From: an uncultured Eubacteriales bacterium
Lineage (GTDB): Bacteria > Bacillota > Clostridia > Oscillospirales > UBA644
DNA length: 44,607 nt
NCBI GenBank assembly: GCA_934486965.1
Contig: CAKSQP010000004.1
Coordinates: 1-44,607, forward strand
Direction: 5' to 3'
Each line of letters opens with the position of its first letter. Position 1 is the stretch's first letter. The notes below the pieces were generated by a model. That model saw nothing but the letters and a program-made list of their open reading frames with translations, was not told where the DNA came from and did no database searches. The position numbers were made by a program, and so were the translations under genes. Below are positions 34,101-42,208 of this stretch, piece after piece.

Positions 34101-34912
34101 TCGGACATCTCGACACTTCAAGACAGTCGACCTCGGTAAATGTAACTATCGAAAACTGCTATAACAGCGGAGAAATTTCGGGACGCAGTGCCGTCGGCGG
34201 TATTGCGGGAAAACTTCAGGACGGACATAAAATCATTAACTGCTACAACATCGGAAAAGCAAACGCCGGTATTGTCGACGAAATGACAAGCGACAACACC
34301 GTTGAAAATTGTTATTACAATTCCGAAGTTTCGGGCGGAGACACAGGAACTGCAAAAACTCCCGACGAAATGAAGACGGAGGAATTCTTAACGCTTCTCG
34401 GCTCTTCGTTCAAGGAAGACAGATACGACCTTGAAAACGGCGGATATCCCCTGCTTTACTGGGAGAAAACCGAAGGCGCCGACGATATCGACGAAGTAAT
34501 TTCGACAATCGAAAACCTTGACGGCGAAGAAAGCATAATTTACGCGAGAGCAAGATTCAACAGTCTTCCCGAAGGCCTCAGACTGTATATAACAAATCTT
34601 GAAAAACTCGAAAAAGCGGAAACGGAACTTGCCGAGGAAAAAGAACTCGAAAACGCGAAAAACGAAGCGCTCGAAGAATTGAAAAAGTACGGAAACGTTT
34701 CGGAAAAACTTCTTGCAGCGGCAAGAGAAGAAATCGCGGCGGCAAAAACCAAAGAAGAGGTCGCGGCGGCTCTTGAAAAGGTAAGAAACGCTGTTCCTGC
34801 AAACCCCGCAAACCCCGAAACCGCGGACACAATTCTCCCCCTGACCGCGACAGTCGCAATTCTGAGCGTTGCGGCAATGTCTCTTCTTATAAAAAAGAAA
34901 AAGGAGATTTGA
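31112..34912 (+). CDS. Large surface protein with GLUG repeats and transcobalamin-like alpha/alpha-barrel
   Basis: A 1266-aa protein directly under the cobalamin riboswitch. Residues 1-27 are a signal peptide. Residues 30-300 hold GLUG-type beta repeats (GGVAGYLNG, GGISGGHK). Residues 310-670 form an alpha/alpha-barrel of the terpene-cyclase/intrinsic-factor type: TEWHRAAVTVAALGGD, GINGWIWGLISLD, DVDITAMAIQALAPYY, GGFVSWNT, SMANDQATYAL, LYDMRPE. Around 755-820 is an Ig-like (Big) domain with DKTTYYENEYFDKTGLVIKG. A second GLUG block spans 820-1115, then a Glu/Lys-rich helical stalk, NPETAD near 1233, a hydrophobic helix and KKKKEI, like a sorting or membrane anchor. Likely first surface corrinoid binder; adhesion by the GLUG parts is also possible. 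Confidence 0.85.
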   Translation: MKNSAKKIISLVLCFVFVFSLLPLNAAAESAGLEIGTPDEMRQFADRVNAGETFEGQTVTLTANIDLGGEENPWTPIGSKSVQFKGTFDGGYHVISGLYVSGTTYSGLFGNVKGGTVKNTVVEGEVSGTSNVAGIVAYLDGGNIENCGNRADVSGGSAVGGVAGYLNGTCTVSGCFNTGNVSGSTGYIGGVTGQHWRAGNVDGCYNTGSVSGPASVGGISGGHKASSPVLSNCFNAGNVSGSGSNVESVLGAGKTSTTNCFYIEGTGSDSKGSVAVSSFSEAPLSEYFTEKNGLPSLLWESKTDTSAPVTAAFTEKTELSAKLAEYIKSAFYAAKTEAGVSGTLLGDENYKSGASSTATDWLALAMGRFGLIREDGSIFHITDDGTGYDDYLAAMKAYIETTYANNNGILHRVKATEWHRAAVTVAALGGDVTKFGKYNGNDIDLIADGSYNCVVSAGPGAQGINGWIWGLISLDAQKTEVPENAKYTRERFITEILKMQLTDGVGANKYGGWVLGGYGSSSDVDITAMAIQALAPYYADEKTYTYENQNSGETVTKTVKECVDEALDRLGKMMNENGGFVSWNTENSESIAQVIVALTAVGIDPATDSRFVSPTGKTLLDGLLRFRLSSGGFCHVLSSGFNSMANDQATYALVSYWRFENGLRSLYDMRPEMTKDAAAKTEAAAKAISDIPAPGAADFKAKIKTALSAYEAVEKADRRYVKNHNLLSSYLELIGGKENLDNDERYLISLSVVSSPDKTTYYENEYFDKTGLVIKGVYSDGDTVEITDYTLSQNGAFSLGTTSVTATYGIFSVEIPVTVLEIMPWDGNGTEESPYLIKTAEDLENLSTKVNSGHMFTDIYFKMAADIDMADFPDRLPIGSSSSRQFDGIFDGDGYSIYNLTSKRGGLFGYVCKYAVIKNVTIASGEIGSSNLSFMGAVANWSNGADFINCKNGATVYGSGYSGGIVGTVRDGGESIISGCVNTGNVYGRDTAIGGIVGHLDTSRQSTSVNVTIENCYNSGEISGRSAVGGIAGKLQDGHKIINCYNIGKANAGIVDEMTSDNTVENCYYNSEVSGGDTGTAKTPDEMKTEEFLTLLGSSFKEDRYDLENGGYPLLYWEKTEGADDIDEVISTIENLDGEESIIYARARFNSLPEGLRLYITNLEKLEKAETELAEEKELENAKNEALEELKKYGNVSEKLLAAAREEIAAAKTKEEVAAALEKVRNAVPANPANPETADTILPLTATVAILSVAAMSLLIKKKKEI

Positions 34913-34913
34913 A

Positions 34914-36350
34914 ATGACGAAAAAACGGACAGCGGCATTGGTTTTTGTCCTTGCGCTGATTCTTACATTTGTTTTATATCCGCAAAATACCTTTGCCGCC
35001 TCCGTTCCGTCGATAAAAACCACCCTTGCCGACGGCGCTTTGAAAGGTTCTAAAAAGACTTTCGACGTCTGGGCAAGGGACGGTTCGGGAAACAAGATAA
35101 AGGCGACGGTGAAATTAAACGGCGCCGAAGTTTTACCGACATGGGACGACAGCGAAAAAACAAGTTACACTCTCGTATTTACAAAAGAGGGCGAAAACAC
35201 CGTTTCGGTTTCGGCAACGGACAGCGGGAAGACCGCAGAAAAAACATATAAAATCACCTATAAAAAAGCGGCAAAAGGCGAAAAAATCGGAACTGCCGTC
35301 TGGTGCGTCGAACTTTTCACACTCGGCAACGGATATCTTATCTATCCCGTCGAAGTTCCGATTTATGAAGGCGAAACGGCGGCGACCGAACTTTTGCGCC
35401 TGCTTTCCCAAAACGGTTATGCGGCGTATTACGGCGGGAATGAGCCGAACTCGTTTTACCTTGCGTAGCTTTCCGACGGAAACGCGACCGCCGCAACTTT
35501 CAGCGGATACACCAACAGCAGCACCCCGAAAAATCCGAAAAAACTTGAAATAGACCCGAAAATTCCCGATATTCTTTCTCCGCACCTGAAAAAGAACATG
35601 AGTTATTTTGACACCGAAGACTACGCGAAGAACTGGAAAGGCAATCTCGGAGAATTCGTCTTTACAAACGGTTCGGGCTGGATGTATTCGGTAAACAACG
35701 TCTTCCCGAACGTCGGATTTGCCGACACCTATCTTTCGGACGGCGACGTCGTAAGGGTCTCCTTTACCCTCGGTTACGGCGCGGATATCGGCGGGGGCGG
35801 CGCGATGGGAACGGGCGCTTCTTCCGAGTATTTCGGGACGGCGGACAAGACCGAACTGACAAGGCAGATATGCCTTGCGGCGTCAAGGCTTTCGGAAAGT
35901 AAGGTAAAAGCGGCGTATCTTGCGGCAATTAAAGTCGCGGAAAAATTGAATGCCACGCAGTCGGAAACGGATTCTGCGGCAAAAGCGATAAAAGAGGCTC
36001 TTTCAAAAAAGGAAACGGTTACCGAGCCGAAAACCGAACCTGCGGCACCGACCGACACCGAAACACCCGCAAACACTCCGACAAAAGACACGGTAAAGGA
36101 AACCCCGAAGACCGAAACTCCGACCGAAACGCCCGTCGGGGAAACGCCGACCGAAGAGCCGAAAAACAAACCCGAGACGGAAGTTCCTAAAAACGATGAA
36201 GAAAAACTGCCCGACAATACAGCGCCCGCAGAAGAAACCCCCGAAAGGGCTTCGGTATCTCCCGTAATTTTCATAATAATTCCCGTTGTCATTGTTGCAG
36301 GCGGAGGCGGCGCCCTGTATTTTTACATGAAAGCGAAAAAGAAAAAATGA
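34914..36350 (+). pseudogene. Surface DUF4430 (transcobalamin beta-domain) protein interrupted by in-frame TAG
   Basis: One frame of 478 codons broken by TAG at 35466-35468 (codon 185). Before it: signal peptide (1-29), a small beta domain, then the DUF4430 start (YPVEVPIYEGETAATELLRLL). After it the same frame continues without shift (LSDGNATAATFSGY) and completes the domain with NGSGWMYSVNNVFPNVGFADTYLSDGDVVRVSF. Then come a helical part, a Pro/Thr/Glu-rich stalk, a membrane helix and KAKKKK. The 3' part alone has an ATG at 35598 but no signal peptide. One base change (for example CAG to TAG) explains the break. It is one base from the previous gene and overlaps the next by four, so the operon is otherwise intact. 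Could be a real mutation, a phase-like state or a sequence error. Confidence 0.8.
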
Positions 36351-38170
36351 TAAAAAAAGCGTTTGCGGCGGCGGTCGCGGTAATTCTTCTTTTCTCTTCG
36401 GCAATTTCCTTTTCGGCAGAAACGTCAACGGAAAGCATTGCCGACGGAATAATTGCGTGGAAAAAATCCGACGTCAACGCAAAAAACGACGAAAATTTAA
36501 TAAACAACGAATATCTTTCGCTTGCGGGGACGACTCCGGGAGATTGGTATGTCATCGGGCTTTCAAGGCTCGGTAAAGAAGACAACTACGAGGGGTATCT
36601 TGCGGTAATTGCCGAAAAAATAAAGGAAAGATATACCGAACAGGGTCGTCTTTCGGCGGCGAAATCGACCGAATGGCACAGAATTTCCCTTGCGGTCCTT
36701 GCGGCGGGCGGCGACCCCGAAAATATCGGAGGCGAGAACCTCATTGCCGACGGAACTTACGACAGAGGCAAAACGGCGTCGCTCGGCAAGCAGGGTATCA
36801 ACGGCTGGATATGGGGGCTTATCACCCTTGATAGCATGGCTTACGAGATCCCAGACGGGGCGTTTTATTCAAGGGCGGATATTATAACCGAAATAATTTC
36901 AAAAGAACTCACGGACGGCGGATTCACCCTTACGGGGGACGTCGCCGACCCCGATATTACCGCAATGGCGATTCAGTCCCTCGCTCCGTATTATAATGAC
37001 GAAAAAACCTATGAAATAAACGGAAAATCGGTCTCCGTAAGAGAAGTTGTCGACAGGGCTCTTACAAGGCTTTCCGCGTTGCAGACCGACGACGGAGACT
37101 TTTTAAGTTGGGGAACGAAAAACGTCGAAAGCACCGATCAGGTCGTCGTCGCGCTCTGTTCGCTCGGAATAGACCCTCTTTCCGACAGCCGCTTTATCAA
37201 AAACGGAAAAACTCTGCTTGACGGGATACTCTTATACCGAATGCCCGACGGCGGGTTTATTCATTCGAAAACTTACGACAAGGACAACCCCTCTTCCCTG
37301 CCCGACAGTTCAAACTCCATGGCAGGAGAACAGACCCTTTACACCATGGCAGCCCTACTTCGCCGCGAAAAAGGAATGAGGGCGCTTTACGATTTCCGAC
37401 CCGAACAAAGTTCCGCTTTGAAAGCGAGAATTTCAGATTTACAGACGGAAATTGCAAAAATAAGCACAAGTACCGACGACGGCACTCTCAAAAAACTGCT
37501 TTCCGACTATTATTCGATAACCGAAACGGAAAGACGGTATGTTTACAACTATTACCTGCTTTCCGCCGCGGCAAAGGAACGGAATATAGATATTGAAAAA
37601 ATCGCTTCGGAAACGGAAATTATCGAAAGTCCGCCCGACGGAGACGGAACCGAAAGCAAAGTCGTTTTTTCGCAAACCGATATGGCGGCGTTTGAAAGTC
37701 TGCCCGAAAATCCGACGACCGAAAACTACGTTCTTGTCATAACTCTTCTCGATAAAATAAACCGCTGTGAAGATTTTTCGGGCAGAGACGAAATAATAAA
37801 AAAACTTGAAGAAGCAAAAGCGAAAATTGCCGAAATTCTGGCTGAAATAGACAGCATAAACGCCGATGTAAAGGAAAAACTTTATCCTTTGGAAAAAATG
37901 ACCCTTTCCGACCTTAAAACGGCGGAGGAAATTTATCAGAGATACGAAAAACTTTCCGATTACGACAAAACGAAAATATTGAATTTCGAAGACGTCATAA
38001 AAACAAAAACACACCTCGAAAATATTCTCCGCGGAATAATGATCGGCGCGGTACTCACCGTAATTGCCGCCGTAACCGCATTTTTCGTAATAAAAGACAT
38101 CAAAAAAAGAAAGCACCGAAAAGAAAGAGAAATGGAAGAACTCGCCGAACTTTATAAGGACGAAGACTGA
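36347..38170 (+). CDS. Membrane-anchored transcobalamin/intrinsic-factor-like alpha/alpha-barrel protein
   Basis: A 607-aa protein overlapping its neighbours by ATGA at the 5' end and one base at the 3' end. Signal peptide at 1-25; alpha/alpha-barrel at about 55-350 with TEWHRISLAVLAAGGD, GINGWIWGLITLD, DPDITAMAIQSLAPYY, DDGDFLSWGT, SMAGEQTLYTM and LYDFRPEQ, matching the barrel of the 1266-aa protein motif by motif. A long helical stalk (350-560) leads to a membrane helix and a very basic cytoplasmic tail. In animal cobalamin carriers this barrel is the N-terminal domain. Here it stands alone, with the beta-domain on the next gene. Confidence 0.88.
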   Translation: MIKKAFAAAVAVILLFSSAISFSAETSTESIADGIIAWKKSDVNAKNDENLINNEYLSLAGTTPGDWYVIGLSRLGKEDNYEGYLAVIAEKIKERYTEQGRLSAAKSTEWHRISLAVLAAGGDPENIGGENLIADGTYDRGKTASLGKQGINGWIWGLITLDSMAYEIPDGAFYSRADIITEIISKELTDGGFTLTGDVADPDITAMAIQSLAPYYNDEKTYEINGKSVSVREVVDRALTRLSALQTDDGDFLSWGTKNVESTDQVVVALCSLGIDPLSDSRFIKNGKTLLDGILLYRMPDGGFIHSKTYDKDNPSSLPDSSNSMAGEQTLYTMAALLRREKGMRALYDFRPEQSSALKARISDLQTEIAKISTSTDDGTLKKLLSDYYSITETERRYVYNYYLLSAAAKERNIDIEKIASETEIIESPPDGDGTESKVVFSQTDMAAFESLPENPTTENYVLVITLLDKINRCEDFSGRDEIIKKLEEAKAKIAEILAEIDSINADVKEKLYPLEKMTLSDLKTAEEIYQRYEKLSDYDKTKILNFEDVIKTKTHLENILRGIMIGAVLTVIAAVTAFFVIKDIKKRKHRKEREMEELAELYKDED

Positions 38171-38727
38171 TGAAAAAGGACATCATCGCGATTTTTGCGA
38201 TAATTTTGATTATTGCCGTAGTTATAAGCGGAACGAATATTCAGTCGGTCGACGAATATTACTTAACGCACATAGACGACATAACGCCCGACAGCAAAAC
38301 GGTGAAAATAAGTATACGCTGCGACACGGTGCTTGAAAATTACGACGGTCTCGACCCTGCGTTGCAGTCGGAGGAATATGTCCCGACAGACGGCGTGATT
38401 CTTCCCGAAACGGAATATGTTCTCCGTCCGGGGGACACCGTTTTCGATATTCTGAACAGAGCCGTGCGCTACAACAAAATTCAGATGGAATATCAGGGCG
38501 CGGACGAAAACAGTTTCGGGAGCGTTTATGTAAAGGGTATTCATTGGCTTTACGAATTCTCCTGCGGTCCGCTTTCGGGCTGGATGTATAAAGTCGACGG
38601 CAAATTCCCGAATTACGGCTGTTCGAAATATATTCTCGAAGACGGACAGACGATAGAATGGGTCTACACCTGCGACCTCGGGCACGACGTCGGCTGCGAC
38701 TGGGAGGGAGGTATGCAGAAAAAATGA
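38170..38727 (+). CDS. DUF4430 protein, transcobalamin beta-domain, membrane-tethered
   Basis: A 185-aa protein with an N-terminal membrane helix (3-22) that is either an uncleaved anchor or a signal. Residues 80-185 form a complete DUF4430 domain: LRPGDTVFDILNRAVR, YVKGIHWLYEF, CGPLSGWMYKVDGKFPNYGCSKYILEDG and a final WVYTCDLGHDVG. The GWMYKVDG.FPN..C core is the hallmark of the cobalamin-facing C-terminal domain of intrinsic factor and transcobalamin. It overlaps both neighbours, so is tightly coupled to the barrel gene and to ecfT. Confidence 0.9.
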   Translation: MKKDIIAIFAIILIIAVVISGTNIQSVDEYYLTHIDDITPDSKTVKISIRCDTVLENYDGLDPALQSEEYVPTDGVILPETEYVLRPGDTVFDILNRAVRYNKIQMEYQGADENSFGSVYVKGIHWLYEFSCGPLSGWMYKVDGKFPNYGCSKYILEDGQTIEWVYTCDLGHDVGCDWEGGMQKK

Positions 38728-39605
38728 AAGCGTTTTCCTCTTTTCACCCCGCCGCCCTTTTTTCGTATTTTGCGGCGGTCATAGTCGTCGCAATGTTCGC
38801 TTCCGACCCGTTTATGCATATTGAAGCCCTTATCGGCGGATTTTTCTTCTGTCTCTGTCTTCAGCGGAAGAAAGAGATTCTTTCAAATATCGGATTTTAC
38901 ATTCCTCTTTTTCTGCTTATTGCGGTAACGAACCCGATTTTTGCACATGACGGCGTTACGCCCCTGTTTTTCCTAAACGGCAACCCCGTAACCCTCGAAG
39001 CCGTTTTCTGCGGCATAGGGCTCGCGATAACGCTCGTTGCGGTAATGCTCTGGTGCAGATGTTTTTCGGACGTTATGACGACCGATAAATTCCTCTGTCT
39101 GTTCGGAAAGCCGTTCCCGAAAACAGCACTTGTTTTATCGTCGGCGCTGCGGTTTATCCCCGAATTTAAGAAAAGAATAAGAAAAGTAAAACAGGCGCAG
39201 AAAGCCATGGGATTCTATTCTTCGAAAAGTTTCGTTTCGAGGTTTCAGAGTGCGGAGAGAGTTTTTTCGGCGATGACCTCGTGGTCGATAGAAAGTTCGA
39301 TAGACACCGCGTCGGCAATGAAAGCGCGCGGCTACGGACAAAAGGGGCGGACAAGTTTTTCGCCTTTCAGATTTGAAAAAAGAGACCTTATATTTTTAAT
39401 ATTTGTTTTTGCGATGTTTTCGGTGACAATAGCGTGCATTGCGGCAGGCAAAGCGACGTTTTTATACTATCCCGAAATCATTCCGCCGACTGTCACCCTG
39501 TCGCTTATCGCGGCACGGACGGCGTTCGGAATTTTGTGTCTTACCCCGACGGCAATCGAAATAAAGGAGGCTTTGTTATGGAAATACTGCGTGTCGAAAA
39601 TCTGA
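38724..39605 (+). CDS. ecfT: ECF transporter T component (EcfT)
   Basis: A 293-aa membrane subunit that couples the ATPase to the S component. About five to six hydrophobic helices, with the coupling-helix motif SAMKARGYG near residue 207 (usual A-R-G signature) and a preceding LRFIPEFKKRIRKVKQAQKAMG. The ATG at 38724 overlaps the previous stop (ATGA). A longer upstream frame is a shadow of the DUF4430 gene. Confidence 0.92.
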   Translation: MKAFSSFHPAALFSYFAAVIVVAMFASDPFMHIEALIGGFFFCLCLQRKKEILSNIGFYIPLFLLIAVTNPIFAHDGVTPLFFLNGNPVTLEAVFCGIGLAITLVAVMLWCRCFSDVMTTDKFLCLFGKPFPKTALVLSSALRFIPEFKKRIRKVKQAQKAMGFYSSKSFVSRFQSAERVFSAMTSWSIESSIDTASAMKARGYGQKGRTSFSPFRFEKRDLIFLIFVFAMFSVTIACIAAGKATFLYYPEIIPPTVTLSLIAARTAFGILCLTPTAIEIKEALLWKYCVSKI

Positions 39606-41239
39606 ATTTTTCCTACCCCGAAACCGAGACAGCGGCGCTTTCCGACGTCTCTTTTTCGGTCAATGCCGGTGATTTTACCGTTCTTTGCGGACGGTCGGGC
39701 TGCGGAAAGACAACGCTTCTGCGGCTTCTGAAAAAAGAACTTTCGCCCGTCGGAAATATGCGGGGCGAAATATATTTCAGAGGGCAGGCACTGACAGCGC
39801 TTGACGCAAAAACCTCCGCCGCAAAAATCGGATTTGTAATGCAGAACCCCGAAAGCCAGACCGTAACGGACAAAGTGTGGCACGAACTTGCTTTCGGACT
39901 TGAAAATTCGGGACTTCCGACGGGAGAAATAAGACGTCGGGTCGCCGAGACCGCAAGTTATTTCGGAATAAGCGACTGGTTTCGGAAAAGGACCGACGAA
40001 CTTTCGGGAGGACAGAAACAGATTCTGGCGCTGGCGTCGGTAATGGTAATGCACCCCGATATTCTCTTACTCGACGAGCCGACAAGCCAACTCGACCCGA
40101 TTGCCGCGGCGGATTTCATCGCAACGTTAAAAAAACTGAACCGTGAACTCGGAATAACCGTTATCACGGCGGAACACCGTCTTGAAGAGATATTTCCCGT
40201 TGCGGACAAAGTTATGGTCATGGACAGCGGCAGGCTTGAAGCGTTCGCCCCGCCCGAAAAAATCGGAACGCTCCTGCCCGAAGACCACCCGATGAAAAAG
40301 GCTCTTCCGTCGGCGACGAGAATTGCTTTGTCTCTCGGCAAAAAGGGAGACCTGCCGCTCACGGTAAGGGACGGGAAAACCTATCTCGAAGAGAATTTCG
40401 GAAAGGCGGAAAACCCGCCTGAAATCAAGGAATATATCCATTCGGACGAAAAGGCGATAGAACTTAAAAACGTATGGTTCAGATATGAAAAAGATTTACC
40501 CGACATTCTTCGGGGGCTTACTTTTTCGGTTTACAAAGGCGAGATTTTCTCTGTTCTCGGCGGGAACGGCGTCGGCAAAACGACCGCCCTCAACGTAATT
40601 TCGGGGCTTGCGAAAGCCTACCGCGGCAAAACGCTCATTTCGGGTAAAAAGGTCGGAGACTACAAAAACAATTCGCTTTACCGCAGAAAACTCGCGTTTT
40701 TACCGCAGAATCCGCAAACGGTTTTCGTAAAGGACACCTTAAAAGCCGATTTCGAAGAACTCTTAAAAGCCTTTGACATTCCGAAAGACCAAAGAGAAGA
40801 AAAGATACTTTCGGCAGTCAGAAAAACGGGAACGGAGGAGTTTTTAACGCGGCACCCGTTTGACCTCAGCGGCGGAGAAATGCAGAAAGCGGCGCTCGCG
40901 AAAATACTGCTTACAGAACCTGAAATTCTGCTTCTCGACGAGCCTACAAAGGGGCTGGACGCCTTTTCGAAAGAAAACTTAAAAAGCCTTATCTTTTCAT
41001 TGAGAGACGGCGGGCTTACCGTTCTCGAAGTCACGCACGACATTGAGTTTGCGGCGGAAATTTCCGACCGTTGCGCCCTTTTCTTCGACGGGGAGACAGT
41101 TTCGGCGGACGTCCCCGAAATTTTCTTTGCGGGCAACGATTTTTACACCACGGCGGCAAACAGGATAGCGCGGGACCTTTATAAAAATGCAGTCACCTGC
41201 GAACAGGTCGTGAGTTTTTGCAGAGGTAACGAAAAATGA
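39578..41239 (+). CDS. ecfA: ECF transporter ATPase with two fused nucleotide-binding domains
   Basis: A 553-aa tandem ABC ATPase. First domain (1-270): Walker A GRSGCGKTT, LSGGQKQ, ILLLDEPTSQLD. Second domain (290-553): GGNGVGKTT, LSGGEMQKAA, ILLLDEPTKGLD. It replaces the separate EcfA1/EcfA2 pair. Start at ATG 39578 with AAAGGAGG, inside the end of ecfT (28-bp overlap). The fusion and operon position indicate a dedicated (group I) transporter. Confidence 0.94.
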   Translation: MEILRVENLNFSYPETETAALSDVSFSVNAGDFTVLCGRSGCGKTTLLRLLKKELSPVGNMRGEIYFRGQALTALDAKTSAAKIGFVMQNPESQTVTDKVWHELAFGLENSGLPTGEIRRRVAETASYFGISDWFRKRTDELSGGQKQILALASVMVMHPDILLLDEPTSQLDPIAAADFIATLKKLNRELGITVITAEHRLEEIFPVADKVMVMDSGRLEAFAPPEKIGTLLPEDHPMKKALPSATRIALSLGKKGDLPLTVRDGKTYLEENFGKAENPPEIKEYIHSDEKAIELKNVWFRYEKDLPDILRGLTFSVYKGEIFSVLGGNGVGKTTALNVISGLAKAYRGKTLISGKKVGDYKNNSLYRRKLAFLPQNPQTVFVKDTLKADFEELLKAFDIPKDQREEKILSAVRKTGTEEFLTRHPFDLSGGEMQKAALAKILLTEPEILLLDEPTKGLDAFSKENLKSLIFSLRDGGLTVLEVTHDIEFAAEISDRCALFFDGETVSADVPEIFFAGNDFYTTAANRIARDLYKNAVTCEQVVSFCRGNEK

Positions 41240-41910
41240 AAAAAGTTTTTCCGTATCTTATATATGTCGTTGTGTTTCCCCTGCTCGCGATAGGCGGAGC
41301 GTTTGTTTTCAAAGATAAATTCTATTCATGGATCACCCTTGCGGCAGTCCTCCTCGCCTGTCTTCCGTTTTTTATCCGTTTTGAAAAAAAAGAAACCGAC
41401 GCGAAAACGCTTATCCTGATTTCGGTCATGATCGCGCTTTCGGTCGTCGGTCGGTTTATTTTCGCCCCGCTTCCCGGTTTCAAGCCCGTTACCGCAATGA
41501 CGGTGCTTACCGCGATGTATTTCGGAAGCGACGCGGGCTTTATGACGGGGGCGTTGACGGCGGTCATTTCGAATTTTTATTTCGGACAGGGACCGTGGAC
41601 GCCTTTTCAGATGTTCAGTTGGGGAATTATCGGTCTTCTTGCGGGGATATTTGCCGAAAAATTAAAAGAAAGCAAGGTTTTCCTTTCGGTTTTCGGAGCG
41701 GCGGCGGGAGTTCTTTATTCCCTGCTTATGGATATCTGGACGGTTCTGTGGGCAGACGGATATTTCAACTTTACAAGATATCTGGCGGCTGTCGTTTCGT
41801 CATTGCAGTTCACCGTTATTTACGCGGTTTCAAACGTTATCTTTTTACTGCTCCTGTCAAAACCGACGGGCAAAATTTTGCAGAGAGTAAAGACAAAATA
41901 CGGGATATGA
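41236..41910 (+). CDS. ECF transporter S component, probable corrinoid specificity
   Basis: A 224-aa membrane protein with about seven hydrophobic segments and the S-component pattern ALSVVGRFIFAPLPGFKPVTA followed by GSDAGFMTGALTAVISNFYFGQGPWTPFQM. Bases overlap ecfA (ATGA). It could be related to CbrT, the cobalamin S component known from Lactobacillus; the riboswitch and DUF4430/barrel genes are the main support for cobalamin or a precursor as substrate. No clear terminator follows. Confidence 0.85.
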   Translation: MKKVFPYLIYVVVFPLLAIGGAFVFKDKFYSWITLAAVLLACLPFFIRFEKKETDAKTLILISVMIALSVVGRFIFAPLPGFKPVTAMTVLTAMYFGSDAGFMTGALTAVISNFYFGQGPWTPFQMFSWGIIGLLAGIFAEKLKESKVFLSVFGAAAGVLYSLLMDIWTVLWADGYFNFTRYLAAVVSSLQFTVIYAVSNVIFLLLLSKPTGKILQRVKTKYGI

Positions 41911-41929
41911 AAATTTTTGTATAAATCGC

Positions 41930-41958
41930 TTGCAAAATCGGTATATATCTGCTAAAAT
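41930..41958 (+). promoter_or_regulatory. Sigma-A promoter of the HTH gene
   Basis: TTGCAA at 41930-41935 and TAAAAT at 41953-41958, 17-bp spacer. Confidence 0.7.
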
Positions 41959-41976
41959 ATACTCAGAGGTGTTTAT

Positions 41977-42186
41977 ATGATAAAACTTATTCTTGATGAA
42001 ACCCTGAAGAAACTGAATATCAGCCGTTACGAACTTGCAAAAAGAAGCGGAGTTCAATATCAGATCGTGGATAAATACTATAAAAACAAGGTCCAAAGAT
42101 ACGACAGTTATCTTCTTGATAAATTCTGCGATGCGCTTGACTGCGATATTTCGGATATAATTGATTATAAAAAAGAGAATTCGTGA
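41977..42186 (+). CDS. Small XRE-family helix-turn-helix regulator
   Basis: A 69-aa DNA-binding protein that is only a Cro/CI-type HTH domain: LNISRYELAKRSGVQYQIVDKYYKNK and LDKFCDALDCDISDIIDY. ATG at 41977 follows AGAGGTG. It has its own promoter and terminator. Target unknown; its place right after the cobalamin operon may be chance. Confidence 0.9.
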   Translation: MIKLILDETLKKLNISRYELAKRSGVQYQIVDKYYKNKVQRYDSYLLDKFCDALDCDISDIIDYKKENS

Positions 42187-42208
42187 AAATCACGAATTCT
42201 CTTTTTTT
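42171..42208. terminator. Bidirectional terminator between HTH gene and ppa
   Basis: GAGAATTCGTGA-AAA-TCACGAATTCTC stem with T7 on the plus side and A-rich on the other. It overlaps the last codons of the HTH gene and its T run touches the stop codon of ppa. Confidence 0.9.

Noticed and set aside
35466..35468. TAG recoded as an amino acid such as pyrrolysine
   Set aside because: TAG ends the cyclophilin gene in the same window and no other internal TAG was seen; a point mutation or error is simpler.
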